In this document: positions 24,791 through 35,868 of the stretch, in pieces
How the letters are laid out: the number at the start of each line of letters is the position of its first letter
Numbering within the stretch: the stretch's first letter is position 1
NCBI GenBank assembly: GCA_033002965.1
Contig: JAURVB010014665.1
Coordinates: 62,001-126,000, forward strand
Direction of reading: 5' to 3'
DNA from: Piper betle
Taxonomy: Eukaryota > Streptophyta > Magnoliopsida > Piperales > Piperaceae
Length of the DNA: 64,000 bases
Notes under the pieces: model-generated
What the model was told of the DNA's origin: nothing
The model's database searches: none
The model's input: only the letters and a program-made list of their open reading frames with translations
Position numbers and translations under genes: made by a program

Positions 24791-27470
24791 CAGTTTACGT
24801 ACACTCAATCCAATTCCAAATCAATTGAGATTTGTGCTTGACACTACAGACATGGAGAAGGCATTTGAGAGGCAGAGAATCTTGCTCCGCCATCTCAACC
24901 CAACCGCTTCTGCTTCTATTTCTGCTTCCCATCTTTCTGTGAGCTGATTCATGCTAAATTTTAATATCCACATAATTTTCCGTTCTCATATGCTTGATTG
25001 ATATGGGAACTTTTTTGGGTTTTTTTTCTGGTTTTATCTGAGGTTGATGCTAATGGGTATATGATGGGATTGAGCTAGAGATGAATGATTTGATGCGTAA
25101 TGAATGGGATGGAAGAATCACCAAAAGAAAAAAAGGTCGGATTGAGGGGAGAAACGCTTGAATAAGAACAAGATTAGAGTAAATACTATTGGGGTCTTGT
25201 ATAAAAAACTCGCATGATTTTGGGGTTCGCTTCCTAATCGTTGGAATCTTTTTTGTTTTATCTTAGCTTGATAGTTGTGCTTTATCATGAAGGGTTGAGT
25301 AAGAAAGGAATAATTTTATAGAAATGAATAATGTGAAAAGGAAGATGAGCTCCAGGACGAACAAGAAGATATCAGATCGATAAATAAAAGCAACGTGTTA
25401 CTCCCTCAATCAAAAAATCAATTTATATCCGCTCAGTCGTGTTAATCGAGGAAGCAAGTTATTTATACTAAATCGTATCTCTCAATTCTATCAAAATAAA
25501 TTATAAGAGTTATGCAAAAGTTATCGTTGAATATGATAATAATTATTAAAAGTTCTTGAAGTACGAAGCTCTCAAATACGTTTTTGCCGTAATTAGCTGT
25601 CTTCGCGGCAATTTAAATGTTCGATAAGTTTAGTTATGTATTTTTCTGTTCACCACTCTTGAGTTTTCATAATGGAATAACTTGTGATTATTGGTGTATA
25701 AATAGGCAGTTCAAGCAATGTTTTTGAACGTTTTAGAATGTATTGATATCATATATTCTATAGTTATTAATTGAATTCTTTGATTGGCAGGCTTCTGTTT
25801 GTGCAGCTGGAGATAGTGCTGCATATCTGAGGAAGGCCTGTTATGGAGATGATGTGGTCATTGTGGCGTATGTCCTTTCTGTTTCTTAAGTGTTCTTGGC
25901 CTTTTTTTTTTCTTAGAGGCTTTAGTGCCAGCGCGAAAAATTTTTGATTGCTTCACCACCTGAGGTGCTAGAAAAACACCTATTTTGATATGGTTTTTCA
26001 TTTGTTCTTATCATGGAGAGGGATGGAGGGATGTGCACATCCATATGCTTCTTTGATTATTTTCATCTTAACTTTTATTTCCCATCTCTTACGCAGTGCA
26101 TATCAAACTCCAATATGCAAGGCAAAACGTGGTGGCTTCAAGGATACTTACCCCGAGGACCTGTTGACTCCTGTGCTCAAGGTTTGTTAATTTCAGACAT
26201 GATTACTAAATCCTTCTTACTGTATGAATTATGGTGTTTCTCTATAAAAAATAAATCTTCAAACAGTGATGTTTTCTTAGGTTTGTTGATGTCCTGAGTC
26301 AAATAGGCACACAAGTTGAAGCTTATTGGCATTGATCATTTATAGTTGTTGAATTTGAATGTGCAGGCAGTGGTGCAGGCAGCTAACATCAGTCCCCAAG
26401 AAGTTGGGGATATAGTCGTTGGAACTGTTCTAGCTCCAGGCTCTCAAAGAGCAACTGAATGTAGGATGGCGGCTTTTTATGCCGGTTTCTGGTCTGTTTC
26501 TCTTTGAAGTGTATTTTCGTTTAACCATTTTTGTAAAACCCGTGACTCGAGTCAGGGTTTTACGTTACCGAACCAGTCGGTTCGACCGTTGGTTCGAGTC
26601 GAGTCAGTTTCATGAATCGCGTGCTGAGTCGAGACCAGCCGTGAGTTATGAGCGATGAGAGTCAGGTGTACCTGAATATATGATGATAACGTCGAGAAGA
26701 TGGTGAGATGCGAGTTATCTGAATATATGAAAGTATGCAGTATTTTTTTTCTTTTTATATGTTTGATCGTAGAAATAGTTTTAGGCCGAATAACGCATTA
26801 GGATGCGTTTGATTATATTCGGGTGGGTTATTAGTTATAGAGCATGCCATTTGGATGTTGTTGTGTTTGTTTTATTTTATGTGATTTTTCCATATTTTTT
26901 AGATTTTTTAGAATTTATTACGAACTAGTTATTATTTTGACTCGAGTCGGAATCGAGTCAATACTAAATTACAAGTTTGCCACCGCAACTATTTCTTCTC
27001 CACCCCCGACCTTTTCTCCCCCACGCCCAAACCCTAGCCGCCGCGCCGCCCCTGTTCGCGCGCCACCGCCGCCACGGCCGACGCCGCCTGGCCGCCGATC
27101 GACGCCGCCCTGCCCCGCCTTGCCGTCACCGCGCCACCCCGAACAGCCCCGGCCGCCACCACCTCGCCACGACGCCAGAATCCGCCCGCGAACCGCGACA
27201 CGCCGCCCACTGATTCCGCCGCCGTCCGGGCCGCGCCGCCGCCGCTGTGACCCCGACGACCACCCCTCGACGTCGCCGACGTTTCCCCCATCGTCCCGAC
27301 CACCGTCGAGGCCGGCCGGAGCCTCGATCGGAGAACGCCGCCACCGCCGCCCATTTTCGACGCCGCCGTCGACGGCCATCGCCGCCTCGGCTACCCTGTT
27401 TGACACCACCATTGGACCGAGCTCGTCGAGCTGGTGCCGATAGACCCCCTGATTGCCCCGTCCCAAATCA

Positions 27471-27545
27471 TCGCCGGAAAACCGTCGGAATCCGCCGGAA
27501 AACCGCCGACACTCGCCGGAAAACCGCCGGAACCGCCGGAAATTG
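27471..27545 (+). repeat. CGCCGGAAAACCG short tandem array inside LTR copy A
   Basis: Four to five imperfect units of (t/c)cgccggaaaaccg, spaced about 16-18 bp, at the 3' edge of the GC-rich block. LTR copy B has the equivalent array (ttttccggcg units) at 46640-46720 on the other strand. Confidence 0.75.
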
Positions 27546-28310
27546 GATTTGTGGGAAATTCGCCGGATCATCCGCCGAACGCACCCGGTCCAATCTGATC
27601 GGACTTCGGACGCCGCTAGGTGCCGAATTCGAGTTTCGAGCCACGAAACGGAAACCCTAGCCGTCGCCGATTTTCGACGACGCGAGGTATAATTTATTTT
27701 AATTTAATTATTTGAAAGTTTTGATTATTAGAATTGCATGCTAGGATTGGTGAATTGTGTGTTATAATAATATATATAAATGTAGATTTGATTAAGGATA
27801 AAAATATGAAATTTGTTTGATTGTGTGGTGTTAAAAATAGAAGTTATGAAACTAATTAGGGTTATTAAGTAATAATCATGATCTAATCAAACTAGCTTAA
27901 GTAGACTCGCTAGAATTGATATAGGTTGATGTGTGTTGATTGACGTGTGATTGTGTTGATTGTGTGTGTATGCTATAGGATATGTGATTCATCATGCGGG
28001 CGTTAGTTTTTAGCTTGATTGTGTAGGTACGGTGTAGGAGCTCGCCGCCTAGGCGCGTGGACCCGTTTGGAGCTTCTACCAGGTCCGTTTAGGACTCGTT
28101 CTCTGATTTACGCTACTCTCTTGTGTATTTGATTTATTATGTGCAGGACGAGTTAAGTGGCGTTTTATCGAATCCCACTTAACTCGGGCCATTTAGCCAA
28201 CGATTTTCCGGATTAATAACCCTCGAGGATGAGATCCCTCGAGTTTGTTTTCGAACTTCAGATCCAGCTCACGTTGCCTTCGGGCCTATTGTATAAATCC
28301 CAACCCAGAC

Positions 28311-28323
28311 CTATATATATGTA
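28311..28323 (+). promoter_or_regulatory. TATA-like element within LTR copy A
   Basis: ctatatatatgta lies mid-LTR and is conserved in position in copy C (about 41005-41016) and, reversed, in copy B (about 45804-45814), each next to gttttcg/cgaaaac. Likely the retrotransposon promoter, defining the U3/R border. This is inferred from position and conservation only. Confidence 0.4.
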
Positions 28324-31300
28324 TAGTTTTCGTGTTTTTGTGAGAGACTGAATGAGGGAAATCCGACTACCGTGCTACGCGAGCGGGCACGTGTGTGTCG
28401 ACAGTGGGCTCTGGAATGGTGTGCGGGCCGTTTCATTCCCGAGGGATCCTGACAACTCCACCTTTGAGTTCCTCAAACCCGGAGAAGTGTGGAGGTTCAC
28501 GGGTACTGCATTGCAGCGCATGTCTAGACTTGTGGTTTCAAAGGGTACTGAAGGCGACTGCCTGAGAGTACTCGGCCTTCGTGCTCAAGGCCAGGAGTAA
28601 TATGGAAGGTGCAGAGGGCGGAAAGGAACGAGATTTGACGCGAGAAGCAATAGAGAAATGGCCGAGGCATGAGAATGTGAAAGATAGGGGGACGCTGTCG
28701 ACCCGAGGGCGACGGCTCCCGTATGTGCCCTGATGAGAGTTCTTGAGGAAGTATATGGTTTTCATTCAACAGGAGAGTTTGCTCTCCTGTGCCAGTTTGA
28801 TATTAGTTATTTTCCGGGCCGGTAACACTCGTTACTGACGGTTTTTCTATATATATGTAGGTGAGAAATGCGAAGGATGAAAGCTGTCGGGACTGCGGAG
28901 GAGCAGCACGGAACCGCGCACACATGTACCTGCCGCGTGTAACGTATAATGATGGTGTGTTATTGTTATGTAAACGATAATTTTGATGTGTTTGCTTGAG
29001 TGAATTACTTGTTATGAAACGAACTGATAAATATGAATGAGTAGGGAGCCTTGGAGTACAGACTCGGCTCAGGTAAAAATGAATGAGATAATGGTTGAAT
29101 GTCAGGGTAGATTATTATGTGTTACTGTATTTTTATAAAATAGTATATATTTTCTTTTGGTTTTTTTCATTTATTATTTTGTCTTGTCTTTGCTTGTACA
29201 TCATAGCATGCATGTAGGACTACGTTAGAACCCACACATCCCATCCATGCATTTCATGTTTGCATCTCCATCTTGAGACACCGAGGGCAGATCCGGGTCG
29301 GCTTAACCGAACCCAGTAGATTAGCGAACGGTTCGGTCGCCGGTGACATTTCCGGGTCGGTTCACGGGTGAGCCGAAACGGGGTGTTACAATTTTCGTCT
29401 CCTTAAATTTCCAACTTCTTAGGTTGTGTTAGATTAGGCACTTAAGGTATAAGCTTACTGTTTTGTGTTGCATGTATTTCTGTCACAAATTTCTATGCAA
29501 AGCAGTCGATTGGATTCCATAAAACTGACCCCAGACTAGCTGGGAATAGGTGTAACTGATGAAGATCATGACTCTTGTCTCCTTGAATTTGTTTATCTGT
29601 CTAATGTGCTCTTTTTCTTATTTTTTAGTGCAGAGACTGTTCCTGTACGAACTGTAAATCGACAGTGTTCATCTGGTCTCCAGGCAGTTGCTGATGTTGC
29701 GGCTGCGATAAAAGCTGGATTTTATGACATTGGTTAGCATTTTTTTGTGGATTTCCTGCACAATTGTTTAAAAATTATGACATTTGAAGAGTATATAACT
29801 CATGGTCGGGATCATTTCATGTTATCTATTGGAATCGGAGCTGGATTGGAGTCAATGACAGCAAATTTAGTTGGTTGGGAGGGATCAATAAATCCAAAAG
29901 TATGTTATATTTAGTTACTTCCAACTTTTATCATTGCTCTGTGTCTGGTATCTTTAATATATACGTGAAGTTGCCTGATTGTGATCTTGATTGCAGGCGA
30001 CAATGATGCAGCAAGTTCAGGACTGCCTTCTTCCCATGGGTATTACATCTGAAAATGTTGCACAACGATTTGGTGTCACAAGGAAAGAGCAAGACCAGGC
30101 AGCTGTAAGTTTGTCATGATTTAATCTTTGCTAATTTGATTTTATATTTGAATTTTCACCATATACTCAACTCACATGCATCCAGGTTTTATCTCACCAA
30201 AAGGCAGCGGCTGCCAGTACATCTGGTAGATTTAAAGATGAAATTGTTCCTGTTGCTACTAAGGTAAAATTTAGTAATCCACCACCCTTGAATCTTTTGT
30301 GCACCATTTATTTATCTGCTATCTTTTCCCTGGAATTTTGGTTTGCAAACTCCAACTTTGATAATGTTTCTTGTTTTGCTGATTGTAGCTGATAGATCCC
30401 AAAACCCAAGCAGAAAAAGATGTCCTTGTAAGTGTGGATGACGGAATTCGAGCTGGAACTTCTTTGAAAAGTTTGGCAAAGCTAAGACCTGCATTTAATA
30501 AAGATGGATCCACAACTGCTGGTACAATTTCCATCTTGAAATAAACTAAAATTGTCTGTTGTGAAAGTTTTTTATTAGTTCTTCTTTCTTGATGAATTAG
30601 AAGAAACATGAAGTGTCCTTTTGTGATATGATCCTTAATTTTTGAAATTCTTAAATGATAACATAACATGGATGATGCTGTAATATTCATCCCCAATGGT
30701 AATAAAACGACCTAATATTTGATAATTTATAAATGAAATATGGATGCCTTCCTTGCCTCTCTCTTGGCACAAGTGCACTGGTGCTTTATTTTTTTCATTT
30801 GTATTGAACAATACTTAGTCATTCTAAATTTCCTATCATCTGAGTGTCATAGGTTGGTGGTTTTCTTGGTTTTGTAGTTGAGTCATTAAATTTCTATTAT
30901 AAACTGAAAGTAACAATATTATCCTTCAGCAAGCAACGTTTCAAACCCGTGTTGATGATAATGGTGTTTAATCTCAATATCATTCTTTACCTCTCTGAAT
31001 GTTTGCACTAGGGAGGACATTCAATGTAAAGACTTGCCGTACCTTCTTGAAAATGATGCGATGTCATCAATTTGAATATGTATGCTGTCCATCAGTGATA
31101 AAACCCAAGCCACCAACCATGGCATAGCTGAGATCAGGTGGTGTCGATAATGTGATGATCACTATATTTTGACAGGTAATGCTAGCCAGGTCAGTGATGG
31201 TGCGGGAGCCGTGCTACTTATGAGAAGGCACAACAGAAAGATCTTCCTATTCTTGGTGTTTTCAGGTTAGAAAACATGCATTGATGCCCTGTATCTATTT

Positions 31301-31419
31301 ACCCCTTTACATTAAAGCGTTGGTTTTTTTTTTTGCTCTTATCATGTTTTAGCCTTTCTTGCATTATGGTTTATTTTGTCCTCACAATATTTTTATAGGC
31401 CCCTTAATATTTACATAAT

Positions 31420-31890
31420 TTTAAATTATTATTATTATTATTATTTATCATTAGGAAAGAGGATTATAATTCACCTAAATTAGAAATTTTAAAAATATTA
31501 ATAAATTTTAATATAATTATAATTATACTATAAACTATCAAATTAAAGTTTATTACTTAATAATATATATTTTATTTAGATTTTTACATATTTTATATAT
31601 TTATTTAGTTACATGTTATTTATTTTAAAAAAGCCTAGAGTAAAATTCTATTCGAATTAAAAAATAAAAATAAATTCTATTTAGTTATTAAAATTTTTAC
31701 TTATTAGAATTAAAATTACTAATAATATTTGTATACAACTATATTTTTTATTAAAATCAAATAAATATTCATTATTTTTATTTAAAAATAATAAACTAAT
31801 AATATTTTTAAAATTAATTTTGTATATTCTTAATATAGAGTATTAATAAGCTTTAAATATACACCGCGCATCATGCGGCTCTTTGGCTAG
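31420..31890 (+). mobile_element. Helitron-like AT-rich insert in thiolase intron 10
   Basis: The body matches the AT-rich family at 19.8-22.8 kb (aattcacctaaattagaaat, aataaattttaatat). The right end has a short hairpin (CCGC gcatcat GCGG, 31864-31878) followed by CTCTTTGG and CTAG|T, the hallmark 3' terminus of Helitrons. The left end is not resolved. No coding capacity, so non-autonomous if the class is right. Confidence 0.5.
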
Positions 31891-32206
31891 TTTTACTTAT
31901 AACATCTGGCAACCGTTTTCTCTAACTTCTATAGGAGTTTTGCTGCTGTTGGAGTGGACCCTTCTGTAATGGGGATTGACCCAGCTGTTGCCATTCCTGC
32001 TTCAGTGAAGGCTGCCGGTTTGGAACTTGATGATGTCGATCTGTTTGAAATTAATGAGGTATTATTCGTGTCCTTCAATCCTATGGCTTTTGCTACTCAA
32101 AATCTCTGCTTGAACATCGCAAACAAACATTATTTGTTAATTTGAATTTTCATGGAGATCAGACCCATAATTTGGAATTCCTACTAAAAAATGAGGAAAG
32201 TTATGA

Positions 32207-32368
<162 letters not shown>

Positions 32369-32811
32369 TAGAGAGGAGATTGCATTTTATCATTTTTCTC
32401 TCATGCTAGCTAGATTATTAATAGATAGTTGAGATCCGTGAGATAAAAAGTTGATCCAGTATACTAATTTGCAACTTAGCAGGATAATGTTTGCTTCAGA
32501 AAAATGTTCCAAAATTTTCTTATTGTATCTTTGCGCAGGCGCTCGTTGTGTTGCTACTCTGCTTCATGAGATGAAGTGCAGGGGTAATGACTGCCGACTT
32601 GGTGTGATCTCCATGTGTATCGGTATGTCTTACGTTTTTCTATTTTTACTCCGTGTGATTGATGGGTACAAGAAATGAGCCATGTTATCCGCATTTTGCA
32701 GGCAGTGGAATGGGTGCTGCAGCTGTTTTTGAGAGAGGAGATGTGATAGATGCACTAAACAACGCTCGTGGCATCAAACATAATTATCTGCTATCTAAGG
32801 ATGCTTTGTAG

Positions 32812-33144
32812 ACTTATTGGTCATTTCTTACTACGAATGAACACATTTGGTGAACTGAAATAGTTTGAATGGAAGATTCAAATTCACATGTAATAATACT
32901 TGTGGCTGCTTGTAGATGGTAGAAGCAATAAATTTTATAATGAATTTACACAAGTTAAACGCCGTGGGACCTGGGCTTTGTCATCCTGTTTGAGTCTTGG
33001 CGCCACCTCAGAAATAATTGATGTTGAGGGGTGTTCTGCATCACTACATATACATGTACTTGTGGAGTTCTACGAGCTCGATCTATATTGTTGATACATT
33101 AGTTTTATGAGTGCTCCTTTGCTAGAGCTATCTGGTATAATATT
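32812..33144. other. Thiolase trailer
   Basis: Probable 3' UTR of the thiolase locus after the TAG at 32809-32811. Candidate poly(A) signals such as aataaa occur near 32926. No other feature was seen. Confidence 0.4.
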
Positions 33145-33606
33145 TTGGGTATCAAGACTTCTTGGAGCATCACACGTCTTTGGGATATAACACGCGCTTG
33201 GTTTGCTAAGATGAATTTCATGTTATCGGCCATCACATTTTTTATGTTACAGGCAATGCTCGTGTTGGAATCAATTTGGTCTTATCGTGATCGAGTAAAA
33301 TTTGAAGGTGCACTTGAGAGTACGAGCAGTTTTCTTAGGAAACTTCAATACAAGATCATTCAGATTAATATTTTTTCTCAAGGACGAGATGAAACTTTGG
33401 TTACTATTGAATATGTTTCAGATGGGCGCATATGGACGAAGGAGACAACAATTTATTTGTTGATTGATGGGAATTTGTCTTGCTCAATATGGTCATGCTG
33501 GTGGGCTTTAATGGTCTTCAATTCACTGGGACATGTTGTACAGTGCCGCCTAACAAGAAATCGAAACCTCATTGCATGTTGTGATATATCATCCATTGAA
33601 GATTAA
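33145..33606 (+). other. 153-codon open frame, unrecognised; possibly a non-LTR retrotransposon fragment
   Basis: An uninterrupted frame downstream of the thiolase. The segment MLVLESIWSYRDRVKFEGA loosely resembles the W-x-x-R-(N/D) motif that precedes the RNase H-like domain of plant LINE polyproteins, and the aromatic-rich start fits the zinc-binding linker before it. No catalytic motif follows and no intron or promoter is evident. It could also be a chance open frame in a trailer. Confidence 0.25.
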
Positions 33607-34726
33607 AATATATACCATTACTACCTTTACACGGTCGGATTGTAAACGTCCTGCTAAAGTATTCCACGATGACATAACAGAGTGGCATTCACTCTTTTTA
33701 ACTTTTCTGGACACAGTTGTTTCTTTTTGGTAAACTTCAGTTCCTTCCAGTAAACTTCATAACACATACAGCTAGTTTGGGAGTCGCGTGATCTAATTTT
33801 TGAGCCGTAATAAGTTTTATCTTGGAAAAAAAAATTGCTACAACCGTGAGAAAGAGAGGAGCCATGCAAGAATTTGTCGAAGACTTGGAACTCCATTTAA
33901 TTACTGTGTGCCAAAAGCATTTTTTTTATAAGCGCTTTCAACAAACTCCATATTCTTGGGTCTAATACGACCCTATAAATACTCAAAAAGTAAAAATGAG
34001 TTACGAGGACTAGAAGTATTCACGCAATAAAAGCTGGGCATGGCTGGTGACTATCCATTCTTCAAAGAATTTTTTAAGAGCTTCGGGCAAAACAAGAGTT
34101 CACAAATAACATATTGTTTCCTAAGCCAACTAAAAGGAGAGTATAATATGTAAATTGCTAAGCTTGCAAGACATTCATTATACATAATACAACAGAAGAT
34201 ACAAACAACAAGCACCTCCACAACATACACTATTTAGGTCCTAAAACATCGACCAACCTTGCAGCAAGGGTAAATGTTAACAAAGACTTTCAAGCAACTA
34301 CTCAACTGAAGTGAAATGCATTCTGGCACCCATTAATGTTTACAGTGCCTCTTACAACTTCTGTGGGATGATTAGTCTATGCAGAAAACAGATCGTAGCA
34401 CACCACATTTGAAAGACACTTAAAAGCAAAGATATAATACATCATATTATGCCACCAAGGTTGATTTAAGCTTCCCATATTTCCATAAATTAACTTTCAG
34501 ATCACTGAGGCAGATATCCTTGTTGGACTAGCACTCCTTCATTTCAAATCCCTTGATTCTGCCACAGTCATAAGCGTTTTCAACCAGAAAACTGAATAAT
34601 ATATAAGTATCATCAGTTTCTGGTTCTGTACAAAGCAATAAATATAAATAGAAATTTAAAAAGATGCAAAAGAAAATGACAATGAATTGTATGTTACATG
34701 TCATTATTACCAGAACAAGGTCCCTG
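33607..34726. other. Convergent spacer; 3' UTR of the DUF1644 gene on the right
   Basis: No coding signal. The right part (about 34140-34726) is probably the minus-strand 3' UTR of the DUF1644 gene, since base composition stays gene-like there. Confidence 0.4.
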
Positions 34727-35868
34727 TCAAGGCTGATCTTCATCATGCCTAGATCGCGTGAACCTTCTCCGCCTTCTTGGAATTGAAATGTCATCACTCA
34801 TTTCTCCTGGAAGCTCACATCCATCACCATCTTCGCCATGCAGGCCCAATAAATTTTCTCCCCAAAGATAACGACGATGGCTAGAAAACCCACTGGATGA
34901 CCGGCGGTGTCTTCTCCACACTCTAGAAATGCCCCTTCGTTGTTCATCAGCAGATTGAATCATGTGGAACATCAAAACTGTTGTCAGGTAAGATCCAGAT
35001 CCTTCTGTATGAGCAACTTCCCTATCATCGACAGCTGCATCACCACTATCAATAACGTAGTCACCAAATACAATGGCACCAGGCATGGCTGAGCGAATGG
35101 CACTCATAATATCACCATATTCTCTCCTGCGCTCAAGATGCCGCCATGCTCGTTGCCTAGATGGGTCCACATCTGCAGGTCGTGTAGTTGGATGAACCCG
35201 TCTGGCATGCCTTCGTAGTTCACGGTAGTTACCAGAAAATGAACAGGAATCTCTAGAGCAGCTTCTTTGTTTAAGGTCTAGGTACTGTCTAGCTTCTTCA
35301 ATTATTTTCCAGCCTATCACGGTTCCCCTGCACAAGGGGCACTTTGAATTTGAGTTTGGTTGAAGAAAGCATTCCCTCCCAAGTTCTTCAGCAGACAAAT
35401 GAGGCGTCCCTTCATTAAGATCAAACTGTCTACCCAGCTCTATAGGATTATTAATGTCTTGTACAGCTACACCGGCTGCTTCTCCATTATTTTCTTGGGC
35501 ATGACTTACATAAGCTTCAGACATGTTGCTTTCATCATCTGGGCCTCTAACAACTCCAAGAGATCTAAAAGAAGTAATAGATCTCTGAGCTAAATTTTCA
35601 CCTTCCTGAGTTTCCAAAGATAAGTCAGGAAGATTGTATTCACAATGGTGATCAGTGGAACTAAGCTTTTGAAGCGATCCAAACAATTAGAATGGCGATA
35701 ACTTGTATCACAGATGTATGGTTGACATCCTTTGTCATAGGAACTGCACAGGAGAAGGACAGCATTGTGAGGATGGTCCATGCAGATTGGGCAAGAAACT
35801 TCATCCCATTCTTTATGTAACACGCATATATCTGAATCTTTGGATGTGCTTCCTTGTGCAGAAGTCAT
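34727..35868 (-). CDS. DUF1644 zinc-finger-like protein with an apparent 1-nt frameshift (about 380 aa)
   Basis: The minus-strand start is ATG at 35868-35866, just after an acceptor (gatctacag). The first frame gives EWDEVSCPICMDHPHNAVLLLCSS, KGCQPYICDTSYRHSNCLDRFK, the conserved DUF1644 N-terminus. From there the matching sequence continues one frame over: KLSSTDHHCEYNLP, then CPLCRGTVIGWKIIEEARQYL, RSCSRDSCSFSGNYRELRRHARRVHP (C2H2-like), ARPADVDPSRQRAWRHLE-type sequence and GDIMSAIRSAMPGAIVFGDYVI, stopping at 34729-34727. The break is at 35667-35670, where AAAA should be AAAAA to read FKKLSS. The remaining 318 codons stay open. This points to either a very recent frameshift or a homopolymer error in the assembly. 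Function of the family is not established; rice members are linked to stress responses. Confidence 0.8.

Larger units (their letters stand above)
26532..29390 (+). mobile_element. Solo LTR (2859 bp) in thiolase intron 4, copy A
   Basis: Begins TGTAAAACCC and ends GGGGTGTTACA, with identical 5-bp flanks ATTTT at 26527-26531 and 29391-29395. This is the signature of an LTR-retrotransposon LTR left after LTR-LTR recombination. No gag-pol coding lies inside. Layout: a 31-bp terminal palindrome at 26533-26563, a GC-rich block at 26985-27690, an AT-rich stretch, a conserved middle (acttaactcg, cgaggatgagatccctcgag), a TATA-like ctatatatatg at 28311, and a 3' part with ggtaacactcgttactgac. Copies C (40256-42166) and B (44682-47674, reverse) align over these blocks. 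LTRs of nearly 3 kb with TGTAACACC-type ends are known in Tekay/Del chromoviruses; that assignment is inference. Confidence 0.85.

Noticed and set aside
25388..25560. Possible Stowaway-like MITE (tactccctc) in thiolase intron 1
   Set aside because: I could not find the matching inverted end.
26580..26610. ggttcga-like B-box, considered as a tRNA or SINE promoter
   Set aside because: No A-box or cloverleaf around it; it is part of the LTR start.
26844..27692. Overlapping 100-200 codon open frames, Pro/Arg-rich, on both strands in LTR copy A
   Set aside because: They occur in several frames on both strands at once, as expected from very high GC, and lie inside a solo LTR. No domain is visible.
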